DNA of 64,000 nt from Acidimicrobiaceae bacterium (lineage in GTDB: Bacteria; Actinomycetota; Acidimicrobiia; Acidimicrobiales; RAAP-2), in the NCBI GenBank assembly GCA_003138855.1, contig PLHF01000079.1, forward strand, positions 1-64,000, written 5' to 3'. The notes below the pieces were generated by a model. It saw only the letters and a program-made list of their open reading frames with translations, was not told where the DNA came from and did no database searches. Below are positions 30,512 through 39,354 of the stretch, one piece after another. The translations under genes and the position numbers were made by a program. Each line of letters opens with the position of its first letter. The stretch's first letter is position 1.

Positions 30512-31434
30512 GGGCGCTCCCAGAACCCGGGGCCGACGGCCTGGTCGAACCCGCCATTGGCCCGGAGCAGGCCGGTCGCGTCCACCGTGATCGGCAGCTG
30601 GGGCAGCGGGCGGGGGGCGGGGCCGAACTCGGGCACCGCGCCGGCGAGCACATTGAAGATCGACTGGTGACAGGGGCACACCAGCTGCTGGGTCTGGTGC
30701 TGATAGAGGCCGACCGGGCAGCCCAGGTGGGTGCACATCTTCGAGTAGGCCACATAGCCGGCCACCCCCCAGTCGGTGCGCCCGGGGCTCTGGAGCGGCT
30801 GCAGCTCGCTGGCCAGCCGGATGAGGATCACCTGGTCGGGGGAGGAGCCCTCGAAACCCTTCGGGAACACGGTGAGCACACCTCCCACCTCGAGGTCGTC
30901 CACGGTGATCTGGCGACCGTCGACCGTCACCAGCTTCGAGCCCCTCTTCCAGTTGGTCTCGAACAGCGTCTCGCCGGGCTTGGGCCCGAGCGACCGGACC
31001 AGCGGGAACAGCAGCACGATCCCCATGGTCGCCGACCCCAGGGCGAAGAGGCCGCCCAGCAGCTTGCGCCGCTTGACCACCATGCCGCCCCGCTCGGCGA
31101 CGGCCGCCGTCATGGCGTCCCGCTCGGCGTCGGTGGAGTGGAACTCGTGACGCTCCTCGACGAAGGGCCCCTGGGGCATCAGGTACTTGCCCCAGGCGGT
31201 CACCCCGAATCCGAGGGCGAGCATGCCCACACCCAGGGTGAGCGCCTCCCACTGGGTACTGCTCCCGATCCAGTAGGCGACGCCGAACCCGATGAAGCCG
31301 ATGAAGCCGATGACCATGGTGACGGCGGCCACCGCCTGGGCGCCCTCGGGGTGCCTGGCGAAAGGCTGCAGGTGCGGGTCGTCGAGGGCGGCCGGGGGCA
31401 GGGGGCCCTCGGTGCGTGGGGACTCGTCGCTCAC
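30508..31434 (-). CDS. qcrA: Rieske iron-sulfur subunit of cytochrome bc1
   Basis: CTHLGCPVGLYQHQTQQLVCPCHQSIFN Rieske motifs; N-terminal TM segments. Confidence 0.95.
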   Translation of the reverse strand: MSDESPRTEGPLPPAALDDPHLQPFARHPEGAQAVAAVTMVIGFIGFIGFGVAYWIGSSTQWEALTLGVGMLALGFGVTAWGKYLMPQGPFVEERHEFHSTDAERDAMTAAVAERGGMVVKRRKLLGGLFALGSATMGIVLLFPLVRSLGPKPGETLFETNWKRGSKLVTVDGRQITVDDLEVGGVLTVFPKGFEGSSPDQVILIRLASELQPLQSPGRTDWGVAGYVAYSKMCTHLGCPVGLYQHQTQQLVCPCHQSIFNVLAGAVPEFGPAPRPLPQLPITVDATGLLRANGGFDQAVGPGFWERP

Positions 31435-32354
31435 GTCCGCTCTCCGATCCAGAAGCAGACCAGCATCAGGATCCCCACGCCGAGGAGCAGGCCGACGAAG
31501 CCCTCACCCACCGGGCCGATCCCGCCGAGGGCGAAGCCACCCGGGTTGGACGGGTGCTGGATGACCCCGTGGATGTAGGCGGCGATGTCCCGGGCCTCGG
31601 TGTTGGTGATGTTGCCGGACCCGAACCGGGGCATGTTGCCGGGGCCCGACCGGATGGCCTCGACGACCTGGGTGGTGGTGGCCAGGTGGAGGCTGGGCGC
31701 ATAGGCGCCGTCCATCAGTGCGTCACCGGCACCGGTGATGGTGTGGCAGGCGGCACAGTTCAGGGTGAAGAGGGTGCCGCCCGACTCGAGGTCGGCCGAG
31801 CTGGTGTCGACCACGGGGATCTGGGTCCCCACGCCCGGCGTCAGCGACTGCACCCACGCCGCGATCTCGAGGGTCTGCAGCCGGTCGAAGCGGGGCGGCT
31901 TGCGGGTGGCCTGAACACCGGGAATGGCGAGGGGCATCCGGCCGGTGGACACCCAGAAGTCGACCGTTCCCGCCCCCAGGCCCTGCAGGTTCGGAGCCAC
32001 GCCGGTGGAGCCGTTGGCCTCCGGGCCGTGACAGCTCGAGCAGTTGGCGGCGAAGAGGGCCTGGCCCGGGGCGATGAAGGAGGCCGGGAGGTTGACATAG
32101 AAGATGCCGGTCTTGTTGGACGGCGATGTGGCCTTGAGGGCGCTCGAGACGCTCGGCGCGGTGGGCTGGCCGATCGGGGTGGGGAGCGACGAGGACGACG
32201 TCGTTGCGGTGACAGGGGTGGCGGTCGACGGCGTCCCGACCGCCTGGGCCGGGCCCGGCGAGAAGCCGAACAGGCCGAGCAGGCCGACGCAACCCACCAG
32301 TCCCGCGGGTACGGCGTATCGAGCCTTGAACAGTCTGCGCATCCCGGTTCGCAC
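31431..32354 (-). CDS. qcrC: Di-haem cytochrome c subunit of bc1
   Basis: Two CxxCH motifs (CSSCH, CAACH), C-terminal TM. Confidence 0.95.
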   Translation of the reverse strand: MRTGMRRLFKARYAVPAGLVGCVGLLGLFGFSPGPAQAVGTPSTATPVTATTSSSSLPTPIGQPTAPSVSSALKATSPSNKTGIFYVNLPASFIAPGQALFAANCSSCHGPEANGSTGVAPNLQGLGAGTVDFWVSTGRMPLAIPGVQATRKPPRFDRLQTLEIAAWVQSLTPGVGTQIPVVDTSSADLESGGTLFTLNCAACHTITGAGDALMDGAYAPSLHLATTTQVVEAIRSGPGNMPRFGSGNITNTEARDIAAYIHGVIQHPSNPGGFALGGIGPVGEGFVGLLLGVGILMLVCFWIGERT

Positions 32355-32966
32355 CTACTTGAGAAGGAAGAGGCAGCTGTAGAGGCCGATCCAGACAACG
32401 TCCACGAAGTGCCAGTAGTAGCTGACGCTCTGGAAGACCGGTGTCTCCCCCGGGTCACCCTTCGGGCCCTTCAATCTTCCCAGCAGGAAGATCATCGCCG
32501 CCAGGCCGAGGGCGACATGGAGGCCGTGCACTCCGGACATGATGTAGAAGAGCGAGCCGAAGGCGGTGTGGGTCGGGTCCGTGGCCGGGTTGTGGGAGAG
32601 GCTGATCCACTCGTAGAACTGGTTGGCCACGAACAGCGTTCCCAGGACGAGGGTGGCCGTCACGAAGATCTTGGCGCTGCGCCGATTGCCACGCTCCTGG
32701 TCCCAGACCGCCTTCTGCATGGTGAAGCTGGAGGACACCAGGATGAGGGTGAAGAAGCCCGCTCGGAGCGTGTCCAGGTGGGTGCCGGTGGGCGGCCACA
32801 CGGACGCGTGGGCCCGGATGGTGAAGAAGGCGGCGAACAACGAGCTGAAGAACATCACCTCGGAGCCGAGCCAGATGATGACGCCCACCGCCAACATCGA
32901 CGGCTTGTCGGGGCGGTGGCGCTGACGGGAGGTGACCGCCGGATCGACGGCGAGGGCCTGGGTCAC
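32355..32966 (-). CDS. ctaE: Cytochrome c oxidase subunit III
   Basis: MLAVGVIIWLGSEVMFFSSLFAAFFTIRA...GVHGLHVALGLAAMIFLLGRL...VSYYWHFVDVVWIGLYSCLFLLK. Confidence 0.95.
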   Translation of the reverse strand: MTQALAVDPAVTSRQRHRPDKPSMLAVGVIIWLGSEVMFFSSLFAAFFTIRAHASVWPPTGTHLDTLRAGFFTLILVSSSFTMQKAVWDQERGNRRSAKIFVTATLVLGTLFVANQFYEWISLSHNPATDPTHTAFGSLFYIMSGVHGLHVALGLAAMIFLLGRLKGPKGDPGETPVFQSVSYYWHFVDVVWIGLYSCLFLLK

Positions 32967-33108
32967 GACGCTCTTTTTAGTCGATCCGGCGCCCGCGGGG
33001 CCAACTCACCTCGCGGGCACCCGGCGGACCACGTCCGGGCACCGGAACGACGCCTGTCGGCGGGCCGCACCGCCCCCCCCGGCAGTGCCCGGAGTTCCCC
33101 GTCGAGGA

Positions 33109-35457
33109 TCAGTCGGGTGCGGCCAGGGCGGCCGGTGCGGGGGTCAGCGAGATCACGCTCAGGCGCTGGGTGGGCCGGGTCAGCGCCACGTACAGCGTGC
33201 GCAGCCCGCGGGCGGTCTCCCCGGCGATCATGCCGGGCTCGACCACCACCACCGAGTCGAACTCAAGTCCGTTGGCGGCGTCGGCGGCCAGCAGGACCAG
33301 CGGCTCGGACAGGCCGCCTTTGCGCATGTCCCGAGCATCCACCACCGGGTGCCCGACATCGGCCAGCGCCCCGGAGAGCGCGGGGAGGAGGGCCTCGGGG
33401 GCGAGGATGGCCACCCGGCCCGACTTCACCGCCGCCACCTCCTCCGCGGCCACCTCGGCCACCAGCCGGGCCAGGTCGGTGATCGTCGGCTCGCCGTCCC
33501 CGCCCTCGGCGGCCCGGACGGCGATCAGCCGTGGCTCCTCCCCGGTGCGCCGGGCCGGCTTCGGAGGGGTCAGCTCCGGCGCGGCGACCGCCAGCACCCG
33601 GCTGGCCACCGCCAGCACCTCGGCGGGGGTCCGGTAGCTCACCGTCAGCTCCACCGACCGCACGGGACGGCGACGGGGCAAGTGCTCGGTGATGTCCGCC
33701 CACGACGTGGGCGCCCACGGGGCGGTGGCCTGGGCGATGTCGCCGACGACGGTCATCGAGCCCGAGAGCGAACGTCGGGTGAGCATCCGCAACTGCATGG
33801 GCGAGAGGTCCTGCACCTCGTCGGCCACGATGTGCCCGTACTTGCGCAGGCCGTCGTCGGCACCGCCGTTGCGCGGTCCGAGCAGATGGCGGGCCTCGTC
33901 GACCAGGGCGGCGTCGGCCGGGGTCCAGGCCACCTCGTCGAGCGATCCCGAACGCGGCCGCCGGAGCAGCAACTGCTCCTCCGGAGTGAGGACCCCCTTC
34001 CCCGCTGCCGCGATCAGCGGCGGCGCGCCGAAGAGGTCGTGGAGCAGCTCGTGGGGCGACAGCCGGGGCCACATGCGGTCGAACGCCTCGGCCAGCTCGG
34101 GCACCCTCCGCACCTTGCGGAAGAAGTCCTCGAAGTCGAACTCGTCGTCGGACAGCTCGGCGGGGTCCTCGTAGCCGGGGAAGGCGGTGACCGACGACGG
34201 GATGTCGACACCGAGCCGCTGCTGGGTCTGTCGGGCGCGGTCGGCCAGCAGCTGGGCGACGGCCTGCTCCACCAGGCGGCGGCGGGCATTGTGGGTACCG
34301 GGCCGGCGGCGGGCCACCTCGATGATGCGGCGGGTGTCCCCCGCCGTCAGCCGGAGGAGCAGGGCTCCGTAGGGAATGGCCACGTCATCGCCCAGCGGCC
34401 GCTGGCGGGTACGCACCGCGCGGGCCACCACCGCGGCCATCCGGGCATCGCCCTTCAGGCGGGCCACCTCGGCCGGACCGTTCTCGCGGATCCGGATCTC
34501 GGGCACCAGTCCGGAGACGGTCGACAGGGTCACCCCCGTCTCCCCGAGCGACGGCAGCACCTGTTCGATGTAGCGCAGGAAGAGCGGGTTGGGGCCGACG
34601 ACCAGCACACCCTGGCGCTCGAGCGGGAAGCGGTGGGTGTAGAGCAGGTAGGCGGCCCGGTGGAGTGCCACCGCGGTCTTGCCGGTGCCGGGGCCTCCCT
34701 GGACGACGAGGACACCGCTCAGCGGGGCGCGGATGATCTCGTCCTGTTCGCGTTGGATGGTGGAGACGATGTCGGTCATCCGGCCCGACCTGGCGCGATG
34801 GAGTGCCGCCAACAGCGCCGCCGGGCCACCGATTGGCAGATCGCCGACGATCAGCTCCCCGGTGCTGTCGGCGTCCGGACCGTCGGGGTGGACGCCCCCT
34901 CCGTCGGATCCGGCTTCTTCGGGTCCGGGCCCGAAGCCCGGGGGGCTGAAGCGCTCGTCCTCGACGCCGACCACCCGGCGCCCCTGCAGGGCGAGGTGGC
35001 GGCGCAGCACCAGGCCCTGGGGATCCCGTCCGGTGGCCCGGTAGAACGGCTCGGCGACGGGCGCCCGCCAGTCGACCACCAGGGGCTCGTGGTCGGCACT
35101 GTGGATGGCGAGTCGGCCGATGTGGAAGGTCTCGGTGGCCACCGGGGCGGCGCTGCTGCCGTCGGGGGCAGGGGCCGGTGGGGCACCGCCCCCGGTGGCA
35201 CGGGCCTCCTCGACCCGGTCGATCCGCCCGAAGGTGAGCGCCTGGTCCCCGATGTCCAACTGTTCGAGGCGGGCCAGGCTGGTGCGCACGATCACGTCCC
35301 GCTCGGTGCGGGACTGGAACGTCCCCCCCTTGCCCAGATCGAGGACGCCCTCGAGCATGGAATTGGCATCGCTCCGCATGGCGTCGAGACGGCCGTAGGC
35401 CATGTCCACGAACTCCTGTTCGGCCTGCAGCTCCGATTCCACCCCACCTCCGCTCAT
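33109..35457 (-). CDS. HelD/HelR-like UvrD-family ATPase (RNA polymerase-associated type)
   Basis: N-terminal coiled-coil-like EQEFVDMAYGRLDAMR; IGRLAIHSADHEPLVVDWRAPVAEPFYRATGRDPQGLVLRRHLALQGRRVVGVEDE; VVQGGPGTGKTAVALHRAAYLLY Walker A; VVGDIAQATAPWAPTSW; C-terminal SF1 motif LYVALTRPTQRLSVI. Confidence 0.85.
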   Translation of the reverse strand: MSGGGVESELQAEQEFVDMAYGRLDAMRSDANSMLEGVLDLGKGGTFQSRTERDVIVRTSLARLEQLDIGDQALTFGRIDRVEEARATGGGAPPAPAPDGSSAAPVATETFHIGRLAIHSADHEPLVVDWRAPVAEPFYRATGRDPQGLVLRRHLALQGRRVVGVEDERFSPPGFGPGPEEAGSDGGGVHPDGPDADSTGELIVGDLPIGGPAALLAALHRARSGRMTDIVSTIQREQDEIIRAPLSGVLVVQGGPGTGKTAVALHRAAYLLYTHRFPLERQGVLVVGPNPLFLRYIEQVLPSLGETGVTLSTVSGLVPEIRIRENGPAEVARLKGDARMAAVVARAVRTRQRPLGDDVAIPYGALLLRLTAGDTRRIIEVARRRPGTHNARRRLVEQAVAQLLADRARQTQQRLGVDIPSSVTAFPGYEDPAELSDDEFDFEDFFRKVRRVPELAEAFDRMWPRLSPHELLHDLFGAPPLIAAAGKGVLTPEEQLLLRRPRSGSLDEVAWTPADAALVDEARHLLGPRNGGADDGLRKYGHIVADEVQDLSPMQLRMLTRRSLSGSMTVVGDIAQATAPWAPTSWADITEHLPRRRPVRSVELTVSYRTPAEVLAVASRVLAVAAPELTPPKPARRTGEEPRLIAVRAAEGGDGEPTITDLARLVAEVAAEEVAAVKSGRVAILAPEALLPALSGALADVGHPVVDARDMRKGGLSEPLVLLAADAANGLEFDSVVVVEPGMIAGETARGLRTLYVALTRPTQRLSVISLTPAPAALAAPD

Positions 35458-35582
35458 TCCCGTACCTGCCCGGCGCGCATCCCGCCCGGCTCAGGGGAAC
35501 CCTCGATTGTATGCGCCCGGCCGGGGGCTGCGCCCGGGGCGGGCGTTGCCGGTGGTCGATGCCGCTCTTCTAGACTCTGGCC

Positions 35583-35687
35583 ATGGCCTCACCCGTCGTC
35601 CCCGCATCGGCGACCGAGCGGCTGGTCGGGGCTGCGCTCCTGTCCCCGCCGGACGTGGACGTCCTCGCCGCAGCGGCGGCGCGCTAG
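35583..35687 (+). CDS. Possible 34-aa leader/small ORF upstream of hemE
   Basis: ATG...TAG reading MASPVVPASATERLVGAALLSPPDVDVLAAAAAR, ending 3 nt before the hemE GTG. Confidence 0.25.
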   Translation: MASPVVPASATERLVGAALLSPPDVDVLAAAAAR

Positions 35688-35690
35688 GCC

Positions 35691-36782
35691 GTGGCGGAGC
35701 AGCGGGCAGCGGCCCACCCGGCAGCGGGCCGTTTCGACGACGCGCCGTTCATCCGGGCCTGCCGGCGGCAGAGCGTCGACCACGTGCCGGTATGGTTCAT
35801 GCGCCAAGCGGGGAGGTCGCTGCCCGAGTACCGCGCCGCCCGCGGGCCGGGCAGCATCCTCGACGCGATCGCGCAGCCCGAGCTGGTGGCCGACCTCACC
35901 TGCCAGCCGGTCGACCGTTACGGGACCGACGCCGCCATCTTCTTTTCCGACATCGTGGTCCCGGTGGCGGCGATCGGGTTCGGGGTCGACGTGACCGCCG
36001 GCACCGGCCCGGTGGTGGCCCGGCCGTTCCGGACCAAGGAGGACCTCGGCCGACTGCGCCCGCTCGAGCCCGAGATCGACACGCCCTACGTCATCGAGGC
36101 GGTCGGGATCCTGGCCGATCGGCTCGCCGTTCCCCTGATCGGCTTCGCCGGCGGGCCGTTCACCGTGGCCAGCTACCTCGTCGAGGGAGGCCCCTCCAAG
36201 AACTTCACCAGGGTCAAGGCCCTCATGCACTGCGAACCGGGCATCTGGCACGAGCTGATCGAGCGGCTGTGCGACATGGCCCTCGCCTCCCTCCGCTCCC
36301 AGCTGGACGCCGGCGCCTCGGCGGTCCAGGTCTTCGACAGCTGGGCCGGCATCCTCACCCCCCGCCACTATGCCGAGCTGGTGCTACCGGCCACCCGCCG
36401 GCTGTTTGCCGAGCTGGCGGACACCCATCCCGGCATCCCCACCATCCTCTTCGGGGTGGGCACCGGCGAGCTGCTGGCGGCGATGTCCACCGCAGGGAGC
36501 GACGTCGTCGGCATCGACTGGCGGGTGCCACTCGACGTGGCCCGTCGACGGGTGGGGCCCGGTATCGCGGTCCAGGGCAACCTCGACCCGGCGCTGTGCC
36601 TGGCGAACTGGGACGTCGTGGCCGAAGAGACCCGGGACGTCCTCGAACGGGCCGGGACCGCGCCCGGCCACGTGTTCAACCTGGGCCACGGGGTGCTGCC
36701 CGAGACGGACCCGGCCATCCTGGAGCAGGTGGTCCGGCTGGTCCACGCCGAGGGCCGGGCCGGCGTGGGCGCGCCGTCGTGA
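35691..36782 (+). CDS. hemE: Uroporphyrinogen decarboxylase
   Basis: VPVWFMRQAGRSLPEYRA, FSDIVVPVAAIGFGVDV, GFAGGPFTVASYLVEGGPSKNF, FDSWAGILTPRHY, GIDWRVPLD, VQGNLDPALC, NLGHGVLPETDP. Confidence 0.96.
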   Translation: MAEQRAAAHPAAGRFDDAPFIRACRRQSVDHVPVWFMRQAGRSLPEYRAARGPGSILDAIAQPELVADLTCQPVDRYGTDAAIFFSDIVVPVAAIGFGVDVTAGTGPVVARPFRTKEDLGRLRPLEPEIDTPYVIEAVGILADRLAVPLIGFAGGPFTVASYLVEGGPSKNFTRVKALMHCEPGIWHELIERLCDMALASLRSQLDAGASAVQVFDSWAGILTPRHYAELVLPATRRLFAELADTHPGIPTILFGVGTGELLAAMSTAGSDVVGIDWRVPLDVARRRVGPGIAVQGNLDPALCLANWDVVAEETRDVLERAGTAPGHVFNLGHGVLPETDPAILEQVVRLVHAEGRAGVGAPS

Positions 36783-37792
36783 GCGCGCCGGGCGGACCGC
36801 GAACCGGGGTGCTGGTCATGGCCCACGGGACCCCTGCCACGGCCGCCGGGATCGAGCCCTTCTACACCACCATCCGCCGCGGCAGTCCTCCCACCCCGGA
36901 GCTCCTCGCCGAGCTGGTGGGCCGCTACGAGGCGATCGGCGGGACCTCGCCGCTCACCGAGCGGACCCGGTCCCAGGTCGAGGGGCTGGCCTCGGCCCTG
37001 GAGGCCGCCGCACCCGGCGGGTACGTGGTGCGCTTCGGCGCCAAGTACGTGACCCCCACCATCGAGGAGGGACTGGCCGAACTGGCGGATGCCGGCGTCG
37101 ACCGTGTGATCGGCATCGTGCTCACGCCGCATCAGTCCTCCCTGGGGTCGGGCGAGTACTTCCGCAGGGCAAGGGAGGCGGCGGCGGCGACACCCGCCCT
37201 GGGGTTCACGGCCATCCCGTCGTGGCACCGCACCGAGGGATTCGCGCCGGTCCTCGCCGATCGGACCGCGGCCGTCCTGGCATCGCTCGACCCGGACCGG
37301 AAGCGCCGGACTGCGGTCTTCTTCACCGCCCACAGCCTCCCCGAGCGGGTCGTCGCCGACGGCGACCCCTATCCGGACCAGGTGGCGGAGTCGGCCGGCG
37401 ACGTCGCCGCCCTGCTCGGGCTGGGCGAGGTCCCCGGGCTGAGCTGGGGGGTGGCCTGGCAGAGCGCAGGGCGCACGGCTGAGCCGTGGATCGGCCCCGA
37501 CCTCCTGGTCGAGATCGGGCGGGTTGCCGCCGAGGGTGCCACCTCGGTGGTCGTCTGCCCGGTCGGCTTCGTTTCCGACCATCTGGAGGTCCTCTACGAC
37601 CTGGACATCGAGGCCGCCGCCGTGGCACATTCACTCGGCGTCGCCTTCGCCAGGACCCCGTCGCTCAACGACGACCCGGTGTTCCTCGGCCTGCTGGCCG
37701 ACGTGGTCCGCACGGCGTCCCACACTGCACCCGGTGCGCCCCCTTCCCCGAGCGCCGTGCCGTCGCCGGCGCAGCCCGCGGCATCGGCGTGA
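36779..37792 (+). CDS. hemH: Ferrochelatase (probably coproporphyrin ferrochelatase, CpfC-type)
   Basis: GVLVMAHGTP...YEAIGGTSPLTERTRSQ, VTPTIEEGLAELADAGVDRVIGIVLTPHQSS, FFTAHSLPERVV, VVCPVGFVSDHLEVLYDLDIEA; GTGA overlap with hemE. Confidence 0.93.
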   Translation: MSAPGGPRTGVLVMAHGTPATAAGIEPFYTTIRRGSPPTPELLAELVGRYEAIGGTSPLTERTRSQVEGLASALEAAAPGGYVVRFGAKYVTPTIEEGLAELADAGVDRVIGIVLTPHQSSLGSGEYFRRAREAAAATPALGFTAIPSWHRTEGFAPVLADRTAAVLASLDPDRKRRTAVFFTAHSLPERVVADGDPYPDQVAESAGDVAALLGLGEVPGLSWGVAWQSAGRTAEPWIGPDLLVEIGRVAAEGATSVVVCPVGFVSDHLEVLYDLDIEAAAVAHSLGVAFARTPSLNDDPVFLGLLADVVRTASHTAPGAPPSPSAVPSPAQPAASA

Positions 37793-39354
37793 CCCCTCCG
37801 TCGTCCCGGGCCCGGCCGACAATCGCCGTCATCGGTGCGGGGATCGCCGGGCTGGCCGCTGCCTGGGAGCTGGTGGCCGCTTCCGACCTCGAGGGTGGCG
37901 AGCCGCCCGAGGTCGTGGTGCTCGAATCGGCCGATCGCATCGGCGGAAAGCTCACCGCCGCCGAGTTCGCGGGACGGAACGTCGACCTGGCCGCCGACGC
38001 GTTCCTGGCCCGGCGCCCGGAGGCCACCGGGCTCTGCGAGGAGCTCGGCCTCGATGAGGAGCTGGCGCCGGTGGGCGCGCTGGGCGCCTCGCTGTGGGTC
38101 CGGGGCCGCCTCCGCCCGATGCCCGAGGGGGCCAACCTCGGCGTGCCCACCCGCTGGTGGCCGCTGTTCCGCTCGGGAATCCTGAGCACGTGGGAGTCGC
38201 TCCGCGTCGCCCGGGACCTGGTCGTTCCCCATCCCCCCACCAAGGGGGTCACCGGGGACCGCTCGGTGGGGGACATCGTCGGCGAGCGGCTCGGACGTCC
38301 GGTCGTGGAACGGCTGGTGGACCCCCTCATCGGTGGGATCCACGCCGGAGGGGTGGACGACCTCAGCGCCGCGGCCACCTTCCCCATGCTGATCGCCGCC
38401 GCCCGCCAATCGGGGAGCCTGATGCGCCGACTGGGCAGGGTGCCGCCCCCGCCGCCCGGACCGGCAGCGCCGACGCCCGTCTTCTGGTCCCTGCGCGACG
38501 GTACCGCCAGCCTCGCCGCCGAGCTCGGTGACGCGCTGGCCCGACGCGGGGTGGCCATCCACACCGGGGTGTCGGTCGACGCCGTCGAACGGGCGGGAAC
38601 GGGCGGGTCGAACGGATCGTCGCACCCCACCTGGACCATCACCCTGGGCGGCTCCGGCGTACCCCCGGGGCGGTCCGTCGGCGGCCCGGGCGGTAGGTCG
38701 AGCCTGCGGGTCGACGGTGTGGTGCTGGCCACCCCGGCCCGCCACGCCGCCGTGATGCTGGCACCCCTGGCCCCGGTGGCCGCCGGCCTGCTCGGCGCGA
38801 TCGAGTACGCCTCGGTGGCGCTGGTCACCCTGGCGCTGGACCCCGGGGCGATCCGTGCCCCGCTCGACGGCACCGGGTTCCTGGTGCCGCGGACCTCCAC
38901 CATCGACGGGCGTCCCGCTCTCATCACCGGCTGCACCTTCCTCGGACGGAAGTGGCCACACCTGGCGCGGCCCGGGGACGAACTGGTTCGGGTGTCGGTC
39001 GGCAGGTTCGGCGACGACCGACCGGCGACCCTCGATGACGACGAGTTGACCGCCGCCGCCTTCGGCGAGTTGGCCCGGCTGCTCGGCATCGTCGGCACCC
39101 CCCTCGAGACGTTGGTCACCCGATGGGACGGGGCCTTCCCCCAGTACCGGGTCGGCCACCTGGTCAGGGTGGCGAGGATCGAGCAGTCGGTGGCCGAGCT
39201 CGGCGGTGTGGCCGTGGCCGGCGCCACCTACCGCGGCGTCGGCATCCCGGCCTGCATCGGCAGCGGTCGGACGGCCGCCCGACGCGTCCTCGAGTCGCTG
39301 TCCAGCGGAGGCACGCCCGGCAGATCACCCGGTCGCGCCGATCCCACTCGATGA
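37789..39354 (+). CDS. hemY: Protoporphyrinogen/coproporphyrinogen oxidase
   Basis: IAVIGAGIAGLAAAWEL FAD motif; VVVLESADRIGGKLTA; VERLVDPLIGGIHAGGVDDLSAAATFPML; GTGA overlap with hemH. Confidence 0.92.
   Translation: MTPPSSRARPTIAVIGAGIAGLAAAWELVAASDLEGGEPPEVVVLESADRIGGKLTAAEFAGRNVDLAADAFLARRPEATGLCEELGLDEELAPVGALGASLWVRGRLRPMPEGANLGVPTRWWPLFRSGILSTWESLRVARDLVVPHPPTKGVTGDRSVGDIVGERLGRPVVERLVDPLIGGIHAGGVDDLSAAATFPMLIAAARQSGSLMRRLGRVPPPPPGPAAPTPVFWSLRDGTASLAAELGDALARRGVAIHTGVSVDAVERAGTGGSNGSSHPTWTITLGGSGVPPGRSVGGPGGRSSLRVDGVVLATPARHAAVMLAPLAPVAAGLLGAIEYASVALVTLALDPGAIRAPLDGTGFLVPRTSTIDGRPALITGCTFLGRKWPHLARPGDELVRVSVGRFGDDRPATLDDDELTAAAFGELARLLGIVGTPLETLVTRWDGAFPQYRVGHLVRVARIEQSVAELGGVAVAGATYRGVGIPACIGSGRTAARRVLESLSSGGTPGRSPGRADPTR

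Noticed and set aside
32932-35994. 1020-aa + strand ORF
   Set aside because: Shadow of the HelD-like gene; low-complexity, no recognisable motifs. Many other long ORFs in the supplied track are rejected for the same reason.
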